Both the position numbers and the translations under genes were made by a program. Shown here piece by piece: positions 1-9,608 of a stretch of DNA of 64,000 bases. The stretch's first letter is position 1; each line of letters opens with the position of its first letter. The stretch is from positions 24,800,275 to 24,864,274 of the forward strand of contig NC_054881.1 of assembly GCF_018320785.1 (NCBI RefSeq). Direction: 5' to 3'. The stretch is from Cheilinus undulatus. Lineage: Eukaryota > Chordata > Actinopteri > Labriformes > Labridae. Under the pieces are notes generated by a model, which was not told the origin of the DNA, made no database searches, and saw only the letters and a list, made by a program, of their open reading frames with translations.

Positions 1-424
1 TCTGAATGCTAAAATTGAAACTGTAGCATTTTTAGAGATTTCCTTTCAACTGATGAAATTATAAAAGAGACTAAATTACTGCATCATAAATGTCCCGATA
101 CTGTTCAAGTACAAAACAGAGGCTTGAAACAGCGTTTCCAACTACAAGGGCCAACAGCACTCTGATCATCATAGCTATTTTTACTTCATCTTACTTCAGC
201 CAAGAAACTGCATGAAATACAAGAAGGGAACAAGGACACTGGCAGTAATTCAGAATACAGACTGGGGATACAGGTCCTCAATTTTTCACAGCTAAAGACT
301 GTAAAAATGCTGTTCATGTCCAACAAAGTAAGACCTCGTTTGACTCATTTTTCTTTATAGTCTTGGTGAACCTCTTTAGATGCAGAAATGGATACTGGCC
401 CTGGTTAATAGTGTTGACCCTTAC

Positions 425-3421
425 CTTCCTCCTGCTTGTTTGCTGGTTTACTGTACATTGCATTAAGAGGGAATCCTGGTTCTCCAGGAATGGGAAAGTT
501 AGTGATGCCAAGAGTGTACATCTCCTTCTCTCCTTGGCTCCTACAGCTGCACTGTAAAGAGCAAAAAACACAACAATTATCTGCAAATGTTCCCATCAAA
601 TGATGACAACAAATGTCGTCTTCTGTTCTGTGAGGGAAACTAACATTCTCCTAATCATCTGTAAGAACTTGAAGGTTATCAGTCATCACAGGAGGCACAC
701 AATTACTTCTGTAAACATTAAGATTTGCATGAAGCCAATATACAGTAATATGCACATCAATAAATCTGCAATCTACCTTCTGTAGCTTCTTTAGGCATTC
801 AGAGATGTACAGTGTGACATAAATCAGCGTCCTGTCTGCCTCATTCTGGAAGAAACAGAAACATACAGATTATCTGGTGAAATTAGGCTGAAACAAATAA
901 TTACAGGTGTTTTGTTAGTATGTGCTAACATATTGTGTAATGTGCCTGTTTGGTGCAGTAAAAGGTTGCGTGGCTGAAAATCCTGAGTAACTATGCATAG
1001 CTGAAGGGAACTTGAGAAAACATGCTTGGGCATGTGAAAGAACAAAATATGGCTGCTTTAGACCATACAGAAGGAAGAGACAGAGAAGAGAGAGAGCTAA
1101 AAGAGGAACATACACACTATAAAAAGACTGATCATTTTATAAGGGGTGAAAAGTAACCAATTACATTTTATCACATCACTGTAATTAAAAGGCTATTTCG
1201 TGTACTTGTACTTTTTTGAACTGTTTTTAAAATCAATACTTTTATTTATGCATTTATTTTTGGGCAAAGGATTGTGCTTCACTACATTTTAAAAAGAATT
1301 AAGTCCTGAATTTAGAAACAAAAAACAAAAAAAGGAGGTCCATGCTTTCTGTTAACAATGGTCAATAAAGAAAGATTGATTCTACATTTTAACCCAAAAC
1401 AGCTGTTACATTTTACTTTGGGTTAAGTCACACCTGGTTGGAGATTCATATTCTGTTGTTATAACACATTAAGGGAAGATCATATTTCACTATAAAAGTA
1501 GCTACTCAGTAAACTCTGAATGATCTACTTTTTACTTGAGTAGACTTACAGAACAGTACTTTTACTTCTACTCAAGTCAATTTTAACCAAAGTAACTGTA
1601 CGTTTTCATGAGTATGACAATCTTGCACTTTCTCCACCTCTGCAATTTATGTCATACTATAACTTTTACAAGAAAACCTCATATGCATACGGACATATGT
1701 TTACTTGTTTTTTTTACACTACGTTAATGGGTCAGTGAATTTGTCAGAGGAGACGACAGTTAATTTCTTACCTTGATTTCATAGTTCTTAAAGAAAACAT
1801 TGGCTTTGAAGTAGTAGATAGCCTCATCAATAATGTCTGACTCTACACCTGAAATGAAGGACAGGGTATTAAAAAATATGTTAATCAATACATGACTCCT
1901 TTAAAGGCACATACTTAATAGCTTAAAGGAAGTAGTTGAAGCTGGGCTGTTTAAGGTACCTGGCATTAGTAGTGGCACTAGCCTCCAGAGATTTCAGTGA
2001 ATATTGTCCCTTAAACAGGATATGTTTGGAGATGCTAAGCTATACAGTGTAGCAGATGGGTACAGTTTCGCTGCATAAATCAGCTAGTTTAGGGTCAAAT
2101 GTGCCCAAAAACACAACGTGGACTGAATTGTACAGTGTAATGAAAATGTTTGAGGCTTTATTATTTACCCAGAAACCCTCTGGGTTTGGCACATACAGCT
2201 GTTTAGATAAGATAAGGCAGAAGAACACTTAGCAAGTAGCTGATGCTCACATTGCTTTGAAAACACAGAGGTTTTCTGGGTAAAAATAAAACACTCCAAA
2301 CATTTTATAGTGTGCAGTTGAGCCAGCATTGTTAGCTGGCTCATCTTTACCTTAAACTCGCTAAATTACATCGTGAAACTATACCCATCTGCTACACCGC
2401 ACATCCTAGTTTCTTTTAGCAGGTCCTTTTTGAAGGGGCAATGCTTTCTGATATCACTGCAGGATACTAACCCGCACTAGTTTTGCGAAGTACCCCTGAC
2501 AACCCAACTTCAAAAATACTGAAATACCCCTTTAAAAATGACTCTGACATTTCTAATAAAATGTGATCCCACTTTGCAACACTTCATTACATCTTCTCTT
2601 CTCTGAGTCATTGCATGTGCAAAACAGCAGCACAGAAAGGGTCTCACTTAATCAGAAAGACCCTGACTATCTTGCTTTGCATGCACTGAAAAAGTTGTGA
2701 ACAGTATAACACGCATAAATGGAGAAGCTGAAGCATAGTGTGCACTCTCAATGCCATATATGGAAATGATACTAACTCATCAGGAAATGAGCAACGTGTC
2801 TTAACAAGGTATAGATCCTGCATGAACTATCAAAACCATTTTCAACTTAACATCACATGTTTGGTTTGGGATTAATTGGGTTTCTATCCTTTTTACACTG
2901 GTTCTAAGAACCATGCAGCCTTACCGTCTCCTCTGGCTGGCCCCTTGAACTGGGTTTTCAAGGGAAGTAAAGCCATATTCCCAACCAGCCTGGTTTCAGG
3001 GATCATCAGGGTTGAGTGATAGGCCTTAGGAAAGGACAAAAGTTGCTGTCACATACCACATAACAAGCAGAATTTGCTGGATACAGATCCGTCAGTTGGC
3101 ATCAATGACAGCTCTGCTACCGTCATTAATGTTGCAAAGCTTGTGTTGTCTCCGCATAATGTAGCATTTATTTATGTACATTAAAAGTATGTTATCGTAG
3201 ACTTGGGGCTACTTTATTGTGTTTAGTAATCTAAGTATCACCGAATTACGACAAAACGCTAATAAAAGCTAGCCAAGAATGCTAACTAGACTCGTCATCA
3301 TTGCTAGCTTTAGCCCGAAGGCCGCTATGTCACAGTTGAGTTTTTATGCAGGGTTTTGCCTCTAAAAGGCGCAAATACCCTTAGTTTGTTTAATACCCAT
3401 GTTAAATTTACTTACCGGCAT
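425..3421 (-). CDS. arpc3: Actin-related protein 2/3 complex subunit 3, 3' end missing
   Basis: This gene encodes the p21 subunit of the Arp2/3 complex, which nucleates branched actin filaments in the cytoplasm. Coding exons, read on the minus strand, are 3416-3421, 2925-3024, 1772-1848, 777-845 and 425-551. All have AG/GT borders and their phases agree. They give 126 codons starting MPAYHS and containing [52 protein letters not shown] and [20 protein letters not shown], which are near-identical to the vertebrate subunit. The human protein is 178 residues, so the last roughly 50, following the KPANKQEE stretch, lie left of position 1. The first coding exon carries only the Met and Pro codons. 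gpn3 lies directly upstream on the same strand, the same neighbour as in human. Identity is essentially certain; only the end is missing. Confidence 0.97.
1141..1650. mobile_element. MITE of the teleost GTACTTTTACTT family
   Basis: This stretch in arpc3 intron 3 begins with GGGGTGAAAAGTAAC and ends near CTTTCTCCACCTC, imperfect inverted ends. Inside it are several GTACTTGTACTT, GTACTTTTACTT and TTACTTGAGTA motifs. That composition is characteristic of a very common internally repetitive DNA-transposon derivative in spiny-rayed fish. A shorter relative is at 55,092-55,265. Exact borders are uncertain. Confidence 0.6.
2045..2399. mobile_element. MITE-like element with long inverted ends in arpc3 intron 2
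   Basis: The two ends are inverted copies of one another over about 50 bp. The left end reads CAGTGTAGCAGATGGG and continues into a TAGTTTA-like stretch; the right end is its reverse complement with a few changes. No transposase is visible in the 355 bp. I found no convincing target-site duplication, so the superfamily is not assigned. The 62-codon minus-strand frame inside it is probably chance. Confidence 0.6.
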
Positions 3422-3863
3422 GCTGAGTGATAAATATCAATCCAACTGCTCAGCCGGAGAAAAATATTAACGCCACAGGACCCTGCTTCCGCTTGTCCCA
3501 CCCTTCAGCTTTACAGGAAGTGGCTAAATGTTCTGTTGCGTAGCTGCCACACGGGGGCGCCAACATACTGTTTTTATTCACACAGGCAAACCTGTTCAGC
3601 TTGGGGTAATATTTTATTAAAAAATAAAGCACAAATATTTCTTCTTACCAACAAATGTTTAAAGTCCGGATATGAGTAAAGACATAATGGGTGTGCATGG
3701 GTTAAAGCCGAATCTCAGGACTCAGCATCACGGCACACATAAATAAAAACTTCTGAACAAATAAACACAAGATCTTCAGGGTCTGTTTTGTTCCCTGCAT
3801 GTCCCTTTCTCACGTCCTTGCAGCCAGTCACTTTTCTGCAGAATTCCTGAAGTGGTTTAATCA
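3422..3863 (-). promoter_or_regulatory. gpn3 3' end and arpc3 promoter/5'UTR
   Basis: Only 442 bp separate the gpn3 stop codon from the arpc3 start codon, both on the minus strand. Two minus-strand AATAAA hexamers (3613-3618 and 3573-3578) can end the gpn3 transcript about 100 bp before the likely arpc3 start (about 3,470-3,500). The GC-rich patch at 3,545-3,562 (CACACGGGGGCGCC) fits 12 of 14 positions of the CTCF core or could be a GC-box element. The tight spacing suggests transcription termination of gpn3 runs into the arpc3 promoter. Confidence 0.55.
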
Positions 3864-6857
3864 TCAGCTGTCCCCACAGCCTTGAAAAGCTTCATCATAG
3901 TTTAAGTTAGCCAACTCTTCATCCAACTCCTGAAGAACGATAAAAGATATATTACAGCAAAGATAAATACACATATTATGTAAACTGCTAAATTTAAATT
4001 AATTTCAATTTATCTTCACCTTTGGCTCCTTGACCTCCAGGTCCTCTCCATACTGTATGGAGAGGTCAATATGCTGCAGGACTATGTTAATACCCTCCTC
4101 ATCTGTGCGATCAAAAGGCAGGAATCTGACCATACTGTAGTCATCAATCTAGATCAAATTGAAGGAGAGGCTGTAAAAAAAAATGTATAATCCAGAATAA
4201 AATTTAAACCAAGTGTAAGTTTGTAGGCTTTACTTACAAGTTCACAAATGGCTTTAGTTAACTTCTTGAACGTTTTGCTTCTGATGGTATCGGAGTTATC
4301 TTCCATCATGGAGTACATGTCTGGGTCAAGGTACCTGATAAAAGAAAAAGCCAATCAGTGATTCCAGAAGAAAATCATTCTTAATTTCTAACATTTGAAG
4401 GAATAAAAGTCACTGTTAAGATATATTTTATTTATTTCGCTATTTTAGGTTTGTTTTATGACAGGCCGCTGTGTTATTATGAACCCCAGTCCAAATTTCA
4501 GTCATAAAAACATCTCTAAGTTTATAAAATCAAGCTTCAAAATCATGGAAAATGGGGTAGTAAAATCAGCTCTAGGATGGTGTGGATGTGTCGGCTCAAT
4601 GAGCCAAAGTCACACCCCTCACGAGAAACATGATCCTCTCAGACTAAAGAAAAAATGGATCTGATCAGCGCTCAGCTGCTTGGCTCTGCGCCAAAGTACT
4701 GTCCAATTTATAACTTCAAGGGATGTTCTGATTAGGAAAGTTTCTCCCATTAATGTTGATTATTTCTGGTCACAGGATTATTGAAAAGATATTGAGTTAA
4801 GTTTCAGGAAATTAACCTTTTTTGTAGCTGATTTTATTTGCAAAGCCTGGGAGGGAAAACAGAACATACTACATAACACTGACCTGCAAACAAAACACGC
4901 AAATTTGTAATGCTTTCAATGAATCGATTTGTTGGAACACTGCAGCATTTAGTGCATGATGTGTAAATTAAGTACAAACAGACAATCAATTAAATAATAA
5001 ATATCGTGACTTCAGATTGTAAGGAGAAACCAACTCATGGAGAGGAATTCATTTTCTGGACCTTTTCTAAATTGGTGACAGGGGAATGTTGCAACAGGTT
5101 TCATATAATGTGTGCATCATAGACAGGACACTCACTTTTCTATTTCCTTCTTAGCTTTTGGACTAAGCAAATCCATTTTTGTCATTATGTTGACTTGAGG
5201 AATCTCTAATGACACCATGGCACTCAGGGCAGCCATGACTCCTGAGATGAACTGCAGTGAAAAGAGGAAAGAGGGACTCAGATAAGATACTGTTAATAGA
5301 TTTAACAGGACAGAGCTGAAATGAAACTCAATGAGATAAGACACAACTTGGCTGTTACCTTAAAAGACTCAACCATGAACTGAGAGTCCACCAGAAAAAC
5401 CCCGCACACCCTAAACTCCCACTGCTGGAGCTGTTCCACCAGCTGCCTCATCACAGGAAGGTGTGTGTAAAGTTCAATCTGACCTGCAAAAATTAGGCAT
5501 TTTTGAAAATGGCCAAAAAGGCAAAGACAACCTAACCTAAACTGGAATAGTGTTAGCAATTTATAATCATAACCCTGTAATAAAAACATAGCAAATCTAA
5601 TTTTCTTTCTCTTGTTTTGTCATGGAGATCAGTAGCCTAAAAGGTGATAAAAATACATGTTCCAAGAACAGAAGTGACATCATTTAATTCCTCAACATTA
5701 TTGGGGCATTGCCAACAGAAATAGTTAAATCCATCCTAAACAGCCTTTAGCAGGATGATTACCTGGACAATCAAACAGTATGTAGTCATCTTCTACATGC
5801 CCCAGGCTCTCCTCCAGCCAGTCAAAGTTGTTAGCAAAATACTCCATGCAAAACACCAAACCACCATTAGGGCCAAATCTGAGAGACTCATCTTCCATCA
5901 CATCATCCACCTGGATCAGCTCACGGATATCTTTGGATACAAAAAACACAAGACTGTCTTAGGAAAAAGAATAACACCTTTTTAATATAATCAAATACAA
6001 GCATGTGTTTAAGAACATTTATGATGCTTGCATATTATCTTTGTTCATTAATCTCTTTGGCTGAAGAAAGAAAGACATGAGGAATCTGTGTCATCCAAAA
6101 TATACATAACATGCATTCACAACTGATGAAAAACAAAAATCATGTACTTTTCTTGTTTTCTTTATTCTATGTGTTACATTGAATTATATCTGTATTGTTG
6201 TGTTTACTGTGAGCATGTGTGCTTTTTATAAACCCCAATTTCTCAACTGGTCTAACATCAGGATCCATGACAACCTCCTTAAAGACTCTGCAAAGTGAAA
6301 TCCAAAATACCTGTCTTATCACACTAGATATGTTGGAATATAGTTGCTGTAATCGTATGAAAACCCTGAGATCTACATGTGACTGAATTCTGGCTTTAGA
6401 TCGTTAGAAAGTTTTTCACCTCTTTCCAGGCATGGTTTCATGTGGGCGGGGCCAATATGCGGACTCATGATGTCATGACTCAGTACTGTCTGTTGTTAGC
6501 TGACGTCACTGCCTTTATTGAAAGTTAAAATTCAGTTAAATACTGTTTTTTATTATTCATTGTAAGGTAATTTTGCCAAATCTATCAGCCACAGTGGTCT
6601 GTGGATCATCATTTAAAGGAACATTACAGAGATTTGAGCCAGAAAACAGACTTTGTTTCTTCTCTGGCACAGAGTCAGGCGGCTGCACTCTAATAATAAG
6701 GTCAACATTCAGATTGTAACATTTTCATTAATGAGAAACTGTGACCTAAATTTCAACAACAGGCTACAATTTGGAACCTAAACAGGTTAAAAATGTGACT
6801 GAAAAGAGAAAGGACAAAAAAAACATTTTTAAAAGCACATCATAACAGAAGCAATGG

Positions 6858-6896
<39 letters not shown>

Positions 6897-7596
6897 GCTC
6901 TATTTTCCAGTAATTTGTACATTTTGGTAATTTTCTAAAGATATCTTATGAAGTTACATCATTAGCATACGAAAAACAGCTTTATTATCCAAATAAAGGA
7001 GATAAACTAGTTGGAATCTTGGGGAAACAACTGAATTTGAGGTGTTATCATGGGAAAACAGAGTCAAATGTCTGTCAAGTCTGAATGTGCAACAACAACA
7101 TGAGAGAATAACTCTCCAGCCAGGTTGTTTAATATAAGGTGAAACTTAATGTTAGTAAAATGTTGTTTTGGGAGTAAAAGTGAAATCATTCTCCTGCAAT
7201 GTGCTACTTCACATGCACTCGGTTACTTTTCACCCATATCCCACGATTCGGAAGTGCAAATATGTTTATTTACCTGCCATGACAGGGTAGTCAAAGTGCT
7301 CAGCTGCTGGGTCCAGGTTGACCACCTGAACGGAGCGGTTTATAGCCTCTGAATGCTGGATCATGGTGGAGCAGTAGGTACTCTGAAATTAAAAAAAAAG
7401 AACTTAAACAATACACGAATAGGGAGCCATAACTTTAACCAGGCCGATGTGGAAACAACCTGACAACCTCATGCTTTAGCATACAACATTAGCCGAATAG
7501 CATAATAATGCATTTCTACACTTAAAACAAAATAACAGACAATCCTACCTTCCCGCTTCCCGCCGGGCCCATCACTATCTGAGCATACCGAGGCAT
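3864..7596 (-). CDS. gpn3: GPN-loop GTPase 3
   Basis: This small GTPase acts with GPN1 in assembly and nuclear import of RNA polymerase II. Eight coding exons on the minus strand, 7549-7596, 7274-7382, 5763-5930, 5359-5483, 5136-5251, 4238-4334, 4020-4148 and 3864-3929, join in frame to 285 codons plus stop (human: 284). The P-loop GPAGSGKST is at residues 10-18 and is split by intron 1 just after the lysine. The family-defining Gly-Pro-Asn loop is at 72-74 (RFGPNGG), the G3 motif DCPGQ at 106-110 and the G4 motif TKMD at 174-177. The start codon is the only Met before the P-loop and gives the conserved MPRYAQ. The C-terminal acidic tail ([15 protein letters not shown]) is shorter in sequence identity than the core, as expected. 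Divergent from rnf170; upstream of arpc3 on the same strand. Confidence 0.98.
4335..5135. other. gpn3 intron 5
   Basis: This 801-bp intron has no recognisable exon. The part from about 4,465 to 4,740 is more GC-rich than its surroundings and reads like an old dispersed repeat, but I cannot assign it to a family. It also contains a 68-codon plus-strand frame (4458-4664), which I regard as chance. Confidence 0.5.
5931..7273. other. gpn3 intron 2, with (TA)n microsatellite
   Basis: This 1,343-bp intron contains an uninterrupted TA dinucleotide run at about 6,864-6,892. A GC-rich patch at 6,430-6,520 includes GTGGGCGGGGCC and TGACGTCA-like motifs (GCTGACGTCACTG). The patch may be part of a decayed repeat or an old regulatory site. 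No exon is evident. Confidence 0.5.
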
Positions 7597-7735
7597 TTTG
7601 CCCCAATTATAACGTGTCGTGGAAAAGTTGTACAGTGTTTAGTTAGGACGATCAAGCTAGCAGAAAAATATTTACTGATGCTCGTTACTTCTTCTTGTGT
7701 TCGTAGGTGTTCACAGCTCAGTATACTGTTCAGTA

Positions 7736-7749
7736 CTGCCACCTAATGG
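7736..7749 (-). promoter_or_regulatory. CTCF-like core motif
   Basis: On the minus strand this reads CCATTAGGTGGCAG, 13 of 14 positions of the CTCF core CCASYAGRKGGCRS. Motif match only; the same kind of sequence also occurs inside fish repeats. Confidence 0.35.
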
Positions 7750-7811
7750 TATGAGTGTGGAACACAACGAAGCAGTATTTTACGTTTATTGCGAAACTTT
7801 ATTACTCCTGA

Positions 7812-7825
7812 ACAGTAGGGGGCAA
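7812..7825 (+). promoter_or_regulatory. CTCF-like core motif
   Basis: ACAGTAGGGGGCAA fits 12 of 14 positions of the CTCF core, on the opposite strand to the motif at 7,736-7,749 and 62 bp away from it. Confidence 0.3.
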
Positions 7826-8799
7826 CATTCAACCTAAAAGTATTGCAATTCAAGCCTTCATACTGAACAAAACGAAGAAAAATAAAAAGCAGAAGAGGAA
7901 GGGGCAACAACCTGAAACAGCGACGTTAGAAATTTCAGCTGATGAAAAAAAAAGCATGACGTGACTTAGCGACGATGCTGCATTCACTCCGGGACATCCT
8001 TCTGTGGCTCGGACTTTGAATCTGACATGTTGGAAAGGAAATGTCTCCAGACTTGAGACGGTGAATGGAGTTGACAAGTGAAGCCTTTAGTGATAGGAGT
8101 GGACGTCTTGTTGGTAGGTGAGGTCATGCGTCAAGTAACGACTTCGTTCCCTAATGTGCGGCTGTGTATTTATAATGGTACGAAGGCTTGAGTAGCTTAG
8201 TGGTAATTGTGCTCATGTGTCACCCTGTGACTTCTCGGCTTCTGTAGAAGCCAAACAAATGCCTTCACTCTCTAAGGGGGTTTATGAATTAGACACGAGC
8301 GATTATGTTCCAGCTAAAGTCGGCTTTAGATGAGCTTTCTGGTCTAATAACCATTGTAACTCAAACGTTAGCTACAAAGACACAGCGTCGTCATCGTTAA
8401 CATCGTTCAAAACGAAACGAGCAATAAAGCTACTCTTCGTCGATGTAGCTAGCAGGGTGGACAGAAGCTCCTTAAGCTTGTGTCAGACTATGAATGTTGG
8501 TTTTGGTAGGGCAGTAAGCAACAACGACTTCTGACATAGTTTGTGATTCTCATATCAAGGATTTCAATCTGATTTTGGACGAATGTTAAGAGTCAAGCAA
8601 AGCTAAGTAAGTTCCCAGATCTGCTGTCTATTCAAGGGCTTCGACGCACGGTAACCGTTCTTGAGTTATTTGGGATTTTTCTGCAGTCTTAAACTTAGGG
8701 TAATGGACTTCCTATTTAGATATAGACCTACTTTAGAGGTAGATAAAATATTTTAACATAAACTTCAGTGAAATAGGAGAACATAAAAAAGGTTCAGAT

Positions 8800-9198
8800 T
8801 AGGGGTGCACCGATTGCAATTTTTTGGCCAATCACATCTTTAAAAAGCCTGACCTGCCTGACCTGGTGTTGGCTGATACCGTGTCTTTTTTTGATAACTG
8901 ACAGCATACACCTTCAATGTTCCAATCTTATTTTATTGAAAAACATTGAACAATACCTGTGAAACAATGCAAACATGTTGTTTTAACTGCACATGAGGTA
9001 GTTCTCTCAAATATAAATGAAAGTTTAGAGCATCGCTGTCCAAACTACTAAATTATATCAGTTCCTTTAGTTTTTCACATTTTAGTAGGTAGAGGTAGAT
9101 AAGATCGGTGGATAAGATCGGTTTCATATGCAAGTATCGGCTGATTGCAGACCCCCCAAAAGTAAGGAAATCAGCACCGATCGATTGGTGCACCCCTA
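8800..9198. mobile_element. Non-autonomous hAT MITE (TAGGGGTGCACC ends)
   Basis: This 399-bp element in rnf170 intron 1 starts TAGGGGTGCACCGAT and ends GGTGCACCCCTA, inverted termini. It is flanked by a perfect 8-bp direct repeat GTTCAGAT (8792-8799 and 9199-9206), the hAT hallmark. It holds no coding sequence. Other parts of the intron contain a poly-T run (about 9,238-9,262) and no exon. Confidence 0.92.
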
Positions 9199-9554
9199 GT
9201 TCAGATGGCTTCTGATTTGTCCACTGAGCTGTCCAAGTTTTTTTTTTTTTTTTTTTTTTTTTAAATGAGACATAAAGGAGCAGTGACGTGCTTATTTCAC
9301 ATCACTGTGGCTGCAGGGAAATGGTTAGGGCTTTAACAAAAGTGTGTTAAAAGGGATAATAAAGTATGCATTTGAAAAATGAATGCATTAATTGTGAACC
9401 TTAATTAATCATAATTAACCTGATTAATCTTGACAGCCCTAATTTTTTAAATGAAAGTACTGTGTTTTTCTTTGTCTGTTTATAGAGACATCAGAGCTTT
9501 TTTTCCCATGAATTGCTGAACTTTTTCTCTCTTGTTTTTCCAGTGTTGTAGGCT

Positions 9555-9608
9555 ATGAGTGTGGGTGATGGAGGACGGTCAATGTGGAGACTACCTGATC
9601 CAAGATGA
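9555..9608 (+). CDS. Upstream ORF overlapping the rnf170 start
   Basis: An ATG at 9,555, 13 bp before the rnf170 start and in a different frame, opens a 17-codon frame that ends with TGA at 9,606-9,608, inside the rnf170 coding sequence. It has G at -3 but A at +4. The real start at 9,568 has G at both -3 and +4. If the exon 2 acceptor at 9,541-9,543 is used, every rnf170 mRNA carries this uORF. It may lower translation; this is inference. Confidence 0.5.
   Translation: MSVGDGGRSMWRLPDPR

Larger units (their letters stand above)
7597..8113. promoter_or_regulatory. Divergent gpn3/rnf170 promoter and rnf170 non-coding exon 1
   Basis: The gpn3 start codon (7,596, minus) and the donor ending the probable rnf170 first exon (TTG, then GTAGGTG from 8,114, plus) are only 517 bp apart. 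Both 5'UTRs and a shared promoter must fit here. A TGACGTGA cAMP-response-like site lies at 7,957-7,964, and CpGs are enriched at 7,920-8,000. Two CTCF-like motifs face away from each other at 7,736-7,749 and 7,812-7,825. There is no TATA box at an obvious place. Transcription starts are inferred, not visible. Confidence 0.6.

Noticed and set aside
2040-2228. 62-codon minus-strand frame in arpc3 intron 2
   Set aside because: It coincides with one end of an inverted-repeat element and has no homology I recognise.
5725-5762. Continuation of the gpn3 exon 3 open frame to 5,725
   Set aside because: The frame past DCPG reads into intron sequence; the donor after 5,763 and the phase-matched next exon restore the conserved G3 motif [13 protein letters not shown].
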